A DNA stretch of 64,000 nt from Streptomyces sp. NBC_01306 (GCF_026340465.1 NZ_JAPEPC010000001.1:248001-312000); one strand, 5' to 3'; numbered from the stretch's first letter, positions 1 to 9,565 are shown. A program made the numbers and translations. Notes: a model not told the origin generated them from the letters alone.

Positions 1-3000
1 CACCGACATGGTCGCCCGACGGCACGCGTATCGCGTTCCTGCGTGCCCGGGACTCGGCGCCGCAACTGTGGTTCCTGCCCGCCGCCGGGGGCGAGGCCGA
101 GCAGGTGACAGAACTCCCACTGGGCGCCGGCGCGCCGGTCTGGAGCCCGGACGGCAACAAGGTCGCCTTCGCGGCGCCGGTCGACCTCGCCGCGGCGGAC
201 GGCGAGGACGCAACCGCACGCGCACGCCGGGCGAATGCCCCGGTCGTGACGGACCGGCTGGACTTCAAGGCCGACGGCACAGGTCTGGTACGGACCCTGC
301 GCAGGCACGTGCACGTCCTCGACGTAGGCACACGGGAGATCCGGCAGGTCACATCGGGGGACTGGAACGCCGGCGATCCCGCCTGGTCCCCCGATGGCAC
401 CCGGCTGGCGTTCCCCGGCGCCCGCGAGCCCGACGCCGACCTCACGCTGCGGTCCGCCGCCTACGTCCTCGACCTGAGCGGGCGCGCCGCCGAACCGCAG
501 GCGACGGGCTCCGGCGACGGCACGGCAGCCACGGTCACCTGGACCTCTGACGGTCGGGCGCTGCTGGTCGTCGGGCGGGGGGACACCGAGATCGGGAACA
601 CCAAACTACTGCTGGTGCCGCTGGACGGCGGCGACACCATCGACCTGACGGCTGCCCTCGACCGGAACGTGATGCCGGGCGGCCCCGGCTATCCCGGCGC
701 GGCGCCACGCCCGACAGCGGACGGCCGCGTGCTGTTCTGCGTGCGGGAGCGCGGCTGCACCCACCTCTACTCGGTCGGTCTCGACGGCGGCGCGCCGCGA
801 CCAGTCGTCGGGGGCGCGGGGAACACCGTCGGCGACCTGGCCGTCGCGGGCGACACCGTGGCGATCCTCCTCGCCACGCCGTCCTCGTTCGGCGAGATCG
901 CGACGGTCGACCCCGCCGACGGGACGGTCGAGGCGCGCACACACCATGGCGAGAGCGTCGCCGACGTGGAGCTGTTCGCCCGTGAGGAGCGGGAGTTCAC
1001 GATCTCCGACGGCACCGTGGTCCATGGCTGGCTGGTCCGTGACCCGGCCCGTACCGGCCCTTCGCCTCTGCTGCTGGACATCCACGGCGGCCCGCACAAC
1101 GCATGGAACGGCACAGCCGACGCCACCCACATCTACCACCAGGTACTGGCCGCGCGCGGCTGGGCGGTGCTGATGCTCAACCCGCGCGGGAGCGACGGCT
1201 ACGGCGAGAAGTTCCTCACCGCGGCGCTCGGCGCGTGGGGGCAGGCGGACGCGCCGGACTTCCTCGAACCACTGGACCACCTCGTCGCCGAGGGGGTCGC
1301 CGACGCCGACCGGCTTGCCGTGTCCGGTTACAGCTACGGCGGCTTCATGACCTGCTACCTGACGAGCCGCGACAACAGGTTCGCGGCTGCGGTCGCGGGC
1401 GGGGTGGTCAGCGATCTGACCAGCATGGCGGGCACCTCGGACGCAGGCCACCACATGGGCGTGCGCGAACTGGGCGGCACTCCGTGGGCGGAGGAACAGC
1501 CGTACCCGCAGCAGTCGCCGCTCACCCACGTCGACCAGGTCCAGGTACCGACGCTCATCGTCCAAGGTGCCGATGACGTGCGCTGTCCGGTGGGGCAGGC
1601 GGAACAGTGGTTCACCGCGCTGCGCGAGCGGGGCGTTCCGGCCCGGCTGGTGCTGTACCCCGGCAGCTCGCACCTGTTCATCCTCGACGGCAGGCCGTCG
1701 CACCGGGCCGACTTCAACCGACGCGTCGTCGACTGGGTGGAGCGGCACGCAAGGCCCAAGGGAAACGCGACGCGGGTGCCGATCGACGCCGCGCACTGGC
1801 AGCGGCGGCTGAGCGAACTGGCTTGCGCACATCGGGTACCCGGAGCGGCGCTCGGCATCCTGCGCATCGGCGGCGACGGCGCCGACGATCTGGTGCAGGC
1901 GAGCCACGGCGTCCTGAGCAAGAACACCGGCGTCGACGTCACCGACGACTCGCTGTTCCAGATCGGCTCGATCACCAAGGTGTGGACGACGACCGTCGTG
2001 ATGCAACTGGTCGACGAGGGGCTGCTCGACCTCGACGCGCCGATAGCGGACGTCCTGCCCGAGCTGCGACTGGCCGATCCGGGGGTGGCGAGGCAGGTGA
2101 CCATGCGCCATCTGCTGACCCACACCAGCGGCATCGACGGCGACGTGTTCACCGACACCGGCCGTGGCGACGACTGCCTGGAGCGCTACGTCGACCAGCT
2201 CGCAGGCGTCGGACAGAACCACCCGCTCGCGGCGACCTTCTCCTACTGCAACTCGGGATTCGTCCTCGCCGGCCGGGTCATCGAGAAGCTGACCGGCAAG
2301 ACCTGGGACCTCGCGATGCGCGAGCGGCTGTTCACCCCGCTCGGCCTGAGCCACACGATCACGCTGCCGGAGGAAGCGCTGCTGTTCCGCGCGGCGGTCG
2401 GTCATGTCTCGCCCGGCGGCGGCGAGCCGACGTCCGCGCCGGTCTGGGGGCTGCCGCGCTCGGTCGGTCCCGCCGGTCTGGTCGGCGCGGCGACCGCGGA
2501 CGCCCTGGCGTTCGCCCGGTTGCACCTGACCGGCGGGCTGGCACCCAACGGCGAGCGCCTGCTCGCGCGGGCGTCGGTGGACGCGATGGCCGACAGGCAG
2601 ACGAACCTGCCCGATCCGCACAGCATCGGCGACTCCTGGGGCCTGGGCTGGATACGTTTCGACTGGGACGGGCACCAGGTCATCGGCCACGACGGCAGCA
2701 CGATCGGCCAGGCGGCGTTCCTGAGGCTGCTCCCCGAGCAAGGACTCGCGGTGGTGCTGCTCACCAACGGCGGCAGTCCACGCGACCTGTACGAGGAGCT
2801 GTACCGGGAGATCTTCTCGGAGCTGGCCGGGGTGGCCATGTCGCGTCCACTCGAGCCGGCCGCCGAACCTCCCGCCGTGGACGCGCGGCGGCACGCCGGT
2901 GTGTACGAGCGGGCCGGGGTGCGCGCCGAGGTTCTGCTGACCGGGGAAGGGCTGCGCCTGCGCCAGACCCTCACCGGTCCCCTGGCCGAACTCGCGCCGG

Positions 3001-3158
3001 ATCCGACGCAGGAGTACGACCTGGTACCGGTCTCCGACAGCCTGTTCGCGTTCCTCGCGCCGGAATCACGGACCTGGACCCCGGTCACGTTCTACACGCT
3101 GCCCACCGGCGAGCCGTACGTGCACTACGGGGTGCGGGCGGCCCCGAAGGTGGCCTGA
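1..3158 (+). CDS. S9 prolyl-oligopeptidase / serine beta-lactamase-like fusion (5' end outside window)
   Basis: The reading frame is open from base 3, so the gene begins before the window. The visible N-terminal part carries WSPDG-type beta-propeller (PD40) repeats near bases 9-160 and 380-420. An alpha/beta-hydrolase S9 peptidase domain follows: the nucleophile motif GYSYGG has its Ser codon at 1332-1334, with a downstream GADDVRCP acid segment and SSHLF histidine segment. After about base 1780 a second catalytic unit starts. This is a class C beta-lactamase/DD-peptidase-like domain with SITK (Ser codon 1968-1970, Lys codon 1977-1979), a YCN motif and GHDGST. A C-terminal beta-rich tail closes the protein. 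Each half alone is a common enzyme; the covalent fusion is unusual. The likely role is hydrolysis of peptides or acylated amino acids; the substrate is unknown. Confidence 0.85.
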   Translation, partial: PTWSPDGTRIAFLRARDSAPQLWFLPAAGGEAEQVTELPLGAGAPVWSPDGNKVAFAAPVDLAAADGEDATARARRANAPVVTDRLDFKADGTGLVRTLRRHVHVLDVGTREIRQVTSGDWNAGDPAWSPDGTRLAFPGAREPDADLTLRSAAYVLDLSGRAAEPQATGSGDGTAATVTWTSDGRALLVVGRGDTEIGNTKLLLVPLDGGDTIDLTAALDRNVMPGGPGYPGAAPRPTADGRVLFCVRERGCTHLYSVGLDGGAPRPVVGGAGNTVGDLAVAGDTVAILLATPSSFGEIATVDPADGTVEARTHHGESVADVELFAREEREFTISDGTVVHGWLVRDPARTGPSPLLLDIHGGPHNAWNGTADATHIYHQVLAARGWAVLMLNPRGSDGYGEKFLTAALGAWGQADAPDFLEPLDHLVAEGVADADRLAVSGYSYGGFMTCYLTSRDNRFAAAVAGGVVSDLTSMAGTSDAGHHMGVRELGGTPWAEEQPYPQQSPLTHVDQVQVPTLIVQGADDVRCPVGQAEQWFTALRERGVPARLVLYPGSSHLFILDGRPSHRADFNRRVVDWVERHARPKGNATRVPIDAAHWQRRLSELACAHRVPGAALGILRIGGDGADDLVQASHGVLSKNTGVDVTDDSLFQIGSITKVWTTTVVMQLVDEGLLDLDAPIADVLPELRLADPGVARQVTMRHLLTHTSGIDGDVFTDTGRGDDCLERYVDQLAGVGQNHPLAATFSYCNSGFVLAGRVIEKLTGKTWDLAMRERLFTPLGLSHTITLPEEALLFRAAVGHVSPGGGEPTSAPVWGLPRSVGPAGLVGAATADALAFARLHLTGGLAPNGERLLARASVDAMADRQTNLPDPHSIGDSWGLGWIRFDWDGHQVIGHDGSTIGQAAFLRLLPEQGLAVVLLTNGGSPRDLYEELYREIFSELAGVAMSRPLEPAAEPPAVDARRHAGVYERAGVRAEVLLTGEGLRLRQTLTGPLAELAPDPTQEYDLVPVSDSLFAFLAPESRTWTPVTFYTLPTGEPYVHYGVRAAPKVA

Positions 3159-3194
3159 CCGTTCACGGCCGGCGTCTGCGGCTGCGATGTGGAA

Positions 3195-3238
3195 GGGCCC
3201 GCCCGACCAGCCGTCCTGTCGACTGGTCGGGCGGGCCC
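3195..3238 (+). terminator. Strong hairpin terminator after the S9/beta-lactamase fusion
   Basis: A perfect 16-bp inverted repeat (arms 3195-3210 and 3223-3238) with a 12-nt loop sits 36 bases after the stop. It has no clear U tract, as is usual in Streptomyces. It also separates the gene from the convergent PucR remnant. Confidence 0.8.
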
Positions 3239-3265
3239 GCGCGGACGCCCTGGGAGGAGGTGAAC

Positions 3266-3866
3266 TCATGGAGTGTCCGCTCGCATGACGCGGAGTTCGA
3301 GCATCGCGGCGAAGCGATTCCCGGGGTCGTTCAGGTCTGCCCCGGCGATCTCCGCGGCCCGCGCCAGCCGGTATCGGAAGGTGTTCGGATGCACGTCGAG
3401 CGAGGCGGAAGCGCCCAGAACATTTCCGAGACTGTCCAGCCGGGCGGTCGGAGTCTCGACCAGGGCGGTGCCGTTTTCCCGGTCGTAGGTGCGCAGACGC
3501 TCGATCGGTCCGTTCCGTCGCGACGCAGAGCCGCAGAACGACCGTCAGCTGTTGGGCGGCATCGATGTGCGTCTGAGGGACGTCAACCTCGCTCCGCCAC
3601 TGGTCGACGATCGCCTCCAAGCGGGGCAGGAGTGCGGCGCACTCGATGGGCGAGAGCTCGCCTCCGCCGTCGTCGGGGCGATCGAGGAGTGACTCGAGCG
3701 AGGTGGAGACATCACTCCAGGTACGCTCGCCGCCGAAGCCCCGCATCTCGGAGAGAGCGAACCCCTCAGCCTGCGCCACCTGACGCCGGAACGCAGCGAA
3801 GTCGCTGCAGGACCAGGCGATATCGGGACTGCTGGGTGTCTCCGTCTCCCGGGAACAGAGTCAGCC
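3266..3866 (-). pseudogene. PucR/CdaR-type regulator remnant, frameshifted and N-terminally truncated
   Basis: On the minus strand the frame ending at 3266 encodes a PucR C-terminal helix-turn-helix with the diagnostic LDVHPNTFRYRL segment, followed by ELRVMRADTP and a stop. The upstream part (about 3520-3866, including LSPIECAALLPRLEAIVDQW) is in a different frame, so one indel near 3510-3525 breaks the gene. An in-frame stop lies just before 3866, and the usual N-terminal PucR/GGDEF-like region is missing. Intact relatives are activators or repressors of about 400-550 residues. This copy should be non-functional unless the shift is a sequencing error, and even then it would lack its N-terminus. 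Confidence 0.7.
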
Positions 3867-4405
3867 CCACGTCGCTCTCCCTCTTGGTCGTCGAATGCAC
3901 AAAGCTTCAGTCGGAACCAGCAACATCTGCAGCTGTGATGATCCAGCAGTGGCTGGTGTGATCACGGCATCGGAGCTCTCCTGGCTAGACCCGTTCACCA
4001 GCTGAGCCCGCGTGCCTTCGGGAAGCTGGTGACCGTGCTGCGGCGCGAGGGTGCGGCCGCCGTCCGCGAGAGCTGGCCGTGAGGCCTCCCGCTGCCCCCC
4101 CCCCGATGGCCGACGAGAACCGGCTTACCGCTGCCGCGGGCCCCCTGCCCAGCTGTGCAGCATCCCGCAACCGCGTTCAACGTCTCGATGCCGCACACAA
4201 CGGCCCGGACAAGAATCCGACATATGGGGTCCCCGAAATCGGACATGGGGCCAAGATTTCGCATGGCCCCATACCCTCGAATCCTGATATGGGGACGTCG
4301 CTCCCAGTGGGAGCGACCTTCGCAGCGAGCACTTCACCCTCCCGCATCATCCCAACCGTGGTACCACAGAAGGGGATTGTCAGGTCGACTGTCGAACGGG
4401 GTGAT
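3867..4405. other. Gene-poor stretch with a possible transposase scrap
   Basis: No convincing intact gene is visible. Around 4000-4080 the plus strand encodes LSPRAFGKLVTVLRREGAAA followed by a stop. This resembles the N-terminal start of DDE transposases common in Streptomyces, but the match is from memory and weak. A run of ten C residues lies at 4095-4104. Copies of (A/C)ATGGGG occur near 4221, 4243 and 4288. Confidence 0.3.
4297..4317. promoter_or_regulatory. Inverted repeat upstream of the esterase
   Basis: GTCGCTCCC (4297-4305) and GGGAGCGAC (4309-4317) are perfect 9-bp arms around a 3-base spacer, about 90 bases before the esterase start. The symmetry fits an operator or a short hairpin in the leader. 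The cognate regulator is unknown. Confidence 0.4.
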
Positions 4406-5542
4406 GTGGTGGCTGTGGGCTATCTGGTGACCGTGGTGTTGGCCGTACTGATCGTGGTGTTCTGTCTGGCTCGCATACGCTGGCCGAAACCGCTCTTCTA
4501 CTTCAGCTACCGGCTCGGCCTGGTCTTCAACGAGATCCCGCACCTCGCTCTCTACGCGTTGGTGGCCTCCACGGCACTGGCCTTCTCCGAGGGCGACATC
4601 ACCACGACCTCCGACCGGGTGAACGTCGGGGTGGCAGGGGCCGCGGCTGCCGGGCTTGTGGTGGTCACCCTGCGCGGAATGCGGGCGGCGTCCGTGGTGC
4701 GTGTCGCCTTGGACGACGCGCTCGGCATCGGGACGGGGACGCACCGCCGGCCGCCGCTGGCACGCATCCTGCTCAGGCCCGTCCTTCGCCGCCGCCGTGA
4801 CGTCAAGCGGGTGGGCAACCTCAGCTACGGGGACGCAGGCCGTCGCAACCTCCTCGACGTCTACCACCACCGCTCACGCCCCGAGGGCGGCTCCGTAATG
4901 ATCCACTTCCATGGTGGTCACTACGACCAGGGTCGGAAGAACACTCAGTCGCTGCCCCTGCTCTACCGGCTCGCCAGCCAGGGCTGGGTCTGCATCAGCG
5001 CCAATTACCGGCTGCGCCCCGACTTCCCGCATCCCGCCCATCTGATCGACGCGAAGAAGGTCATCGCCTGGGCGCGCGAACACGCAGCGGAGTACGGCGC
5101 GGCGCCTGCGGCGGCCGTGTTCGTGGCGGGGAGCTCCGCGGGTGGGCACATGGCGGCTCAGGCAGCACTCACCCCCAATGAGCCGGCCTACCAGCCCGGG
5201 TTCGAGGAGGCGGACACCTCCGTGACCGCCGCCGTCGTGCTCAACGGTTTTCTCGCGGAGTACTTCGACGGCGACCCGGCGACCTCGCCGGTGAACCTCG
5301 TCCGGACGGATGCACCACCATTCCTCATCGCGCACGGGGACCTGGACGAGCTGGTGGACACGGAGAACCCCAGGGCTCTTGTCACCGCTCTGGGGTCGGT
5401 CTCCACCTCGCCGATCGTGTACGTCGAACTACCGGGTGCCCACCACGCTTTCGACCTCTTCCACTCATTCCGGTTTGAGGCGCTCATCGGCGGCGTCGAG
5501 GACTTCGCCGCGTGGGTGACGGCCCGGAAAAACCGGGCCTAG
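4406..5542 (+). CDS. Membrane-anchored alpha/beta hydrolase (lipase/esterase, HSL-like)
   Basis: This is a predicted esterase of about 378 residues. The N-terminal third holds hydrophobic segments (around residues 4-22, 38-58 and 70-90) that should anchor it in the membrane. The catalytic domain follows, with the oxyanion motif HFHGGHYDQG, nucleophile elbow GSSAGG, acidic residue in GDLDELVD and histidine in PGAHHAFD. This matches the carboxylesterase/hormone-sensitive-lipase pattern. I chose GTG 4406 because an open frame continues upstream to 4079 with no protein-like sequence and a GGGG run sits a few bases before it; GTG 4409 is equally possible. The flanks are gene remnants, so there is no operon context. 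Confidence 0.8.
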   Translation: MVAVGYLVTVVLAVLIVVFCLARIRWPKPLFYFSYRLGLVFNEIPHLALYALVASTALAFSEGDITTTSDRVNVGVAGAAAAGLVVVTLRGMRAASVVRVALDDALGIGTGTHRRPPLARILLRPVLRRRRDVKRVGNLSYGDAGRRNLLDVYHHRSRPEGGSVMIHFHGGHYDQGRKNTQSLPLLYRLASQGWVCISANYRLRPDFPHPAHLIDAKKVIAWAREHAAEYGAAPAAAVFVAGSSAGGHMAAQAALTPNEPAYQPGFEEADTSVTAAVVLNGFLAEYFDGDPATSPVNLVRTDAPPFLIAHGDLDELVDTENPRALVTALGSVSTSPIVYVELPGAHHAFDLFHSFRFEALIGGVEDFAAWVTARKNRA

Positions 5543-5683
5543 AGCTCGTATCAGGGACTTGTTGATGTGGGCTGGCTGGGCGTAACCGGTGTGACGATTC
5601 GGCCGTTCGTGAGGGTGTGGGTACTCGACCGTGGATCGTGGACGATGAGTTGTGGGCGTTGATCGAGCCGTTGCTGCCGGGGG
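5543..5683 (+). mobile_element. Truncated IS5-like element: start of a transposase only
   Basis: From 5617 the plus strand encodes GTRPWIVDDELWALIEPLLP, the typical N-terminus of IS5-family transposases in Streptomyces. The similarity stops at about 5683, where acyl-CoA oxidase sequence begins directly. The DDE catalytic part and the other end are absent, so the element is dead. The exact left boundary between 5543 and 5616 cannot be fixed by eye. Confidence 0.6.
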
Positions 5684-6300
5684 CTGCTCACCGACCACGC
5701 GAGCGAGTTCGAGGACCTCGACCAGCTCGGCATGGTCCGCTACGTCACCGGCCTCGCCGTCGAGACGGTCATCGAGCGGACGTCGGCCCACAAACTGCTG
5801 GAACGGGTACGCGACCTGCTGCCCGGCGGGGACGAGTGGGACCGGGAGGCCGGTCTGCTCGACTCGGAGTACCAGCTCGCCATGGTCCGCTTCCGTGAGG
5901 AGCACATGCTCGCCGGCCTGGCCGGCGGCTCAAACGCGGGATCGACCAGAAGCGCGATCCGGTCGCCGTCTTCTCTGAGGTGCAGGACCACGTCATCGCG
6001 CTGGCCCATGCGCACGTCGAGCGGCTGGTGACGGAGGCCTTCGCCGACCGGGTGCGCGCGCTGCCCGAAGGCGGCGAGAAGGCGGCGCTCACCCTCCTCT
6101 GCAGCCTGTTCGCCCTGTCCACGATCGAGGCGGACCGGGCCTGGTTCATGGAGCACGGGCGGCTGACCGTACAGCGTTCCAAGGCGATCAGCCGCGAGGT
6201 GAACGACCTCTGCCGCAAGGTGCGTCCTCTCGCGGTCGATCTCGTCGACGCGTGGGGCATCCCGTCCGCCGTGCTGCGGGCGCCGGATCTGGTGGGCTGA
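5684..6300 (+). pseudogene. Acyl-CoA oxidase C-terminal fragment, truncated and frameshifted
   Basis: The fragment encodes the C-terminal helical domain of an acyl-CoA dehydrogenase/oxidase: ERTSAHKLLERVRDLL, then LLDSEYQLAMVRFREEHML. A shift near base 5928 moves the homology into a second frame (RLKRGIDQKRDPVAVFSEVQ onward to RAPDLVG and stop 6300). The FAD-binding N-terminal two thirds are missing, replaced by the insertion-sequence stub at 5683. The protein would have oxidised fatty acyl-CoA in beta-oxidation; this copy cannot. Confidence 0.75.
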
Positions 6301-6388
6301 CCCGGAACCGTAGCCGGAGGCCGCGGGGGTTCCTGCCGGCCCGGGTGGCTCGATCAATCGCACGCGTGCGTGCCCGGCGGGCCTCTTG

Positions 6389-6394
6389 GATAAT
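6389..6394 (+). promoter_or_regulatory. Possible -10 element for a leaderless transcript
   Basis: GATAAT lies only 8 bases before the GTG start at 6403, and no ribosome-binding site is seen. If used, transcription would start at or next to the start codon. No convincing -35 is visible. Confidence 0.3.
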
Positions 6395-6402
6395 GTGCAC
6401 GG

Positions 6403-9400
6403 GTGAGCACCGATCTGACCTTACTGTCGCGTGTCGCCTACCACGGGCAGGAGGTCACCGCCCCCCGGATCCGCGAACTCCTCGCCCTCCTCGCGGAGGA
6501 TCTCCGCAGGGGGTGCAGCACCGACCGGCTCGTGGCCGGACTGTGGCCCGACGAACTGCCCGAGCGGCCCGCCAAGGCGGTTCAGGTCCTGGTCTCACGG
6601 GCCCGCACGCTGCTCGGCGCCGACCTCGTGGCCAGTACCCCGAACGGCTACCGCATCGCTCTCGGCGAGGAGCGGGTCGACGCTGCCGCGCTCCTGCTGC
6701 ACGCCGCCGCCTCGGCCGAGCGGGCCAGGGCCGGGGACCACGCGGGATCGCTGGGGGCCGCCGAGGCCGGACTCGCCCTGTGGGACGGCTCCCTGGAAGG
6801 GGACGGCGGACCGCTCGCGTCCCTGCGCGCCGAACGGGCCCCCGTACGAATCTCGCTCGTCCGGGCGCAGGGGCTCGCCCTCGCCCGCCTGGGGCGGCAC
6901 GCCGAGGCCGCCGGGCCGCTGGCCGTGGCCGCCTCGAACCACCCCCGCGACGAGGAGGTCCTCGCCGAACTGCTGCGCGGCGAAGGGGCGGCAGCGGGCC
7001 CGTCCGCCGCGCTGACCCGGTACGAGGCGTACCGGCGGGAGCTGCGCGAAGAACTCGGCACGGACCCGGGCGCGGCGCTCAGGGCCGTACAGCAGGAGCT
7101 GCTGCACGGTGGGGCGCCCGTGGTGCGGCACGGGGTGCCGCACGAACCGAACCCGCTGCTGGGGCGCGACGGGGACATCGCATCGGTCGAAGGGCTGCTG
7201 CGCGCCTCGCGGGCGGTGACCGTCACCGGTCCCGGCGGGCTCGGCAAGACCCGGCTCGCGTACGCCGTCAGCCGCCGCGCCGAGCAGCGTGTCGTGCACT
7301 TCGTGCCGCTCGTCGGCGTCACGGCCGACGGGGACGTGGCCGCCGAGGTGGCGTCGGCGCTCGGGGCGGGCGAGAACCGGCACACCAGGGTGAGCGGCCA
7401 CGTCTCGGCGGACCCGGTGTCCCGGATACTGGGCGTGCTGGGCTCGGGGCCCGCGCTGCTGGTGCTGGACAACTGCGAGCACGTCATCCGCGGGGCGGCC
7501 GACCTCGTACAGGCGCTGGTGTCGTCGTCGAGGGACCTGCGCGTCCTGGCCACCAGCCGGGCGCCGCTGGGCCTGACGTCGGAGGCGGTGTACGCGCTGC
7601 CGGAGCTGGGTCCTGAGACGTCCGTCGAGCTGTTCACGCAGCGGGCGCGGGCCGCACGGCCCGGTGTGATGCTGCCGCCGGACGTGGTGACGGAGCTGTG
7701 CGGGCACCTGGAGGGGCTGCCGCTGGCCGTGGAACTGGCCGCGGCCCGGGTGCGGGTGATGTCGGTACCGCAGATCGCCCGGCGGATCGGCGACCGGTTC
7801 GCGCTGCTGCGCGGCGGGGCGCGGGACGTGCCCGAGCGGCATCGCACGCTGCACGCGGTCGTGGAGTGGAGCTGGAACCTCCTCGCCGAGGACGCCAGGG
7901 CGGCGCTGCGCACGCTGTCGGTGTTCCCCGGGGGCTTCTCCGGGGAGGCGGCGGAGCAGGTGCTGGGCGAGGATGCCCTGTTCATCCTGGAGCAGTTGGC
8001 CGGGCAGTCGCTGGTCACGGTGGTGGACGGGCCGGTGGGGGTCCGGTGCCGGATGCTGGAGACCGTGCGGGAGTTCAGCGCCGCCCGGCGTGCGGAGGCG
8101 GGAGAGGGGGAATCGGCCGTCGACCGGTTCCTGGACTGGGCGCGGGGCTTCGGGGTCGCGTACCACGATGTCCTGTTCGGGTCGGACCCTCTGGCGGCCT
8201 GGGAGTTGATCCGGGCCGAGCAGGACAACCTCGTCCTGGCGCTGCGGCACGCGCTGGCCCGTGGGGACGGGCCCTCCATCGCCGCGCTGACCGCGGTGCT
8301 CGCCGCGTTGTGGTCGACCGACTCCAACTACCCGCGGCTGGCGGTGCTCGCCGCCGACACCGGGCCGCCGCTGTCGCACTACGTTCCCGAGCCCGGCTAC
8401 GTCGAGGTCACGCGCGTCGCCGCCGTGCTGTGCACGGCGAGCCTGTTCATGGGCTACCGCCCGCATGTCACCGTGGTGCGGCAGTTGGTGACGCTGCGGC
8501 GGCTGCCACCCGCGCGGCCGGACACCCTGCTGCGTGCCACCGCGCTGGTGTTGCGGGCGATCCCCGAGATGGTGCCGCCCCGCTACGAGGTGCTGCAACG
8601 GCTGTGCGACAGCGGGCTTCCGCTGGTCGCCGGGATCGCCGAGTGCGTCGCCACGTATGTCTGGGAGTACGAGCACGACATCGACCGCGCGCTCGCCTCG
8701 GCCCGCCGGATGATCGCCGCGCTGGCGTCCGTCGCCAACCCCTCGATGCAGGTCATGGCGCACGCGCGGGTGAGCGACATGTGCCTGCAGACGGAGCAGG
8801 GCGATGCCGCGTACGGGCATCTGAAGGCGGCCCTGGAGGCGCTGCCGCGGCTCGACGAGGAGCACGACTCGATCGGCATCCGGCGGGGCCTGGTGCTGGC
8901 CTGCCTGCAACGGGGCGAGCTGGACGAGGCGGAGTACTGGCTGCTGCAGGCGGCGGGCGACAGCACCCGGCCCGGTGACGCCTCCCACATTTCCGACCTG
9001 GGCGGGCGGGCCGAGATCGCGCTCGCCCGGGGGCGCACGGAGACGGGGCTCGGCCTGTGGCGCAGTGCCGTGGAGCGGATGCCCGAGGCGGACTCCGCGG
9101 ACGGCGGCGACCCGTGGCTGGACCCCTGGGCCCTGGAGATCCAGTCGGCGGCGGTGACGGCTCACGCGCACGCGGGCCGGCTCGACCTGGTGGCGGAGGC
9201 CGCCGACCGGCTGCATCAGCGGCTGCTGACGCTGCTGTCCGGACCGCCGCGCAAGCCCAGAGAACTGCCGGTGATCGGGACGGTCCTGCATGCGCTGGGG
9301 ATGGCGGGGCTCGCGTCGGGGGACGCGTCGGCGGTACGGCTGGTGGCCCTGGCCGAGCGGCTGCGGGTGCTGCGCGAGTTCCAGCCGACGATGTCGGCGG

Positions 9401-9528
9401 CCCGGGCGCGGCGGGCTGCCGAGGCTGCGGACGCCGCGGCCTGGGCGGAAGCGGTGTCCCGGTATGCCGCGCTGGGCCGCGACGAGCTGCGGGAGGCAGC
9501 GCGGGTCCTGGTCTCCGGACGGGTCTGA
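6403..9528 (+). CDS. AfsR/SARP-like regulator: winged helix, BTAD, NB-ARC ATPase, TPR-like C-terminus
   Basis: This 1041-residue regulator has a short N-terminal winged-helix-type DNA-binding region (about 1-85) and a BTAD domain (about 95-235). An STAND/NB-ARC ATPase follows, with Walker A GPGGLGKT at about 275-282 and Walker B LLVLDNCEH near 353. The long helical C-terminus probably holds TPR-like repeats. Such proteins activate secondary-metabolite or transport genes. It stands in the same direction as, and 136 bases before, a DrrAB-type exporter, its most likely target. The GTG start sits directly after a possible -10 box. The DNA-binding part is shorter than in classic SARPs, so an upstream start could have been missed, but stops and gene remnants lie upstream. 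Confidence 0.85.
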   Translation: MSTDLTLLSRVAYHGQEVTAPRIRELLALLAEDLRRGCSTDRLVAGLWPDELPERPAKAVQVLVSRARTLLGADLVASTPNGYRIALGEERVDAAALLLHAAASAERARAGDHAGSLGAAEAGLALWDGSLEGDGGPLASLRAERAPVRISLVRAQGLALARLGRHAEAAGPLAVAASNHPRDEEVLAELLRGEGAAAGPSAALTRYEAYRRELREELGTDPGAALRAVQQELLHGGAPVVRHGVPHEPNPLLGRDGDIASVEGLLRASRAVTVTGPGGLGKTRLAYAVSRRAEQRVVHFVPLVGVTADGDVAAEVASALGAGENRHTRVSGHVSADPVSRILGVLGSGPALLVLDNCEHVIRGAADLVQALVSSSRDLRVLATSRAPLGLTSEAVYALPELGPETSVELFTQRARAARPGVMLPPDVVTELCGHLEGLPLAVELAAARVRVMSVPQIARRIGDRFALLRGGARDVPERHRTLHAVVEWSWNLLAEDARAALRTLSVFPGGFSGEAAEQVLGEDALFILEQLAGQSLVTVVDGPVGVRCRMLETVREFSAARRAEAGEGESAVDRFLDWARGFGVAYHDVLFGSDPLAAWELIRAEQDNLVLALRHALARGDGPSIAALTAVLAALWSTDSNYPRLAVLAADTGPPLSHYVPEPGYVEVTRVAAVLCTASLFMGYRPHVTVVRQLVTLRRLPPARPDTLLRATALVLRAIPEMVPPRYEVLQRLCDSGLPLVAGIAECVATYVWEYEHDIDRALASARRMIAALASVANPSMQVMAHARVSDMCLQTEQGDAAYGHLKAALEALPRLDEEHDSIGIRRGLVLACLQRGELDEAEYWLLQAAGDSTRPGDASHISDLGGRAEIALARGRTETGLGLWRSAVERMPEADSADGGDPWLDPWALEIQSAAVTAHAHAGRLDLVAEAADRLHQRLLTLLSGPPRKPRELPVIGTVLHALGMAGLASGDASAVRLVALAERLRVLREFQPTMSAARARRAAEAADAAAWAEAVSRYAALGRDELREAARVLVSGRV

Positions 9529-9565
9529 GGCTGCGGGGCGCCATCCGTCCACAGGGGCGGAATGC

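Noticed and set aside
606..2894. 762-residue minus-strand open frame across the S9/beta-lactamase gene
   Set aside because: It is antisense to a gene with clear catalytic motifs, is Arg/Gly/Val-rich with no domain, and arises from GC-biased third positions.
4297..4317. CebR/LacI-type TGGGAGCGCTCCCA operator
   Set aside because: The half-sites are in the reverse order (GCTCCC then GGGAGC), so it is not the known motif; kept only as an unnamed inverted repeat.
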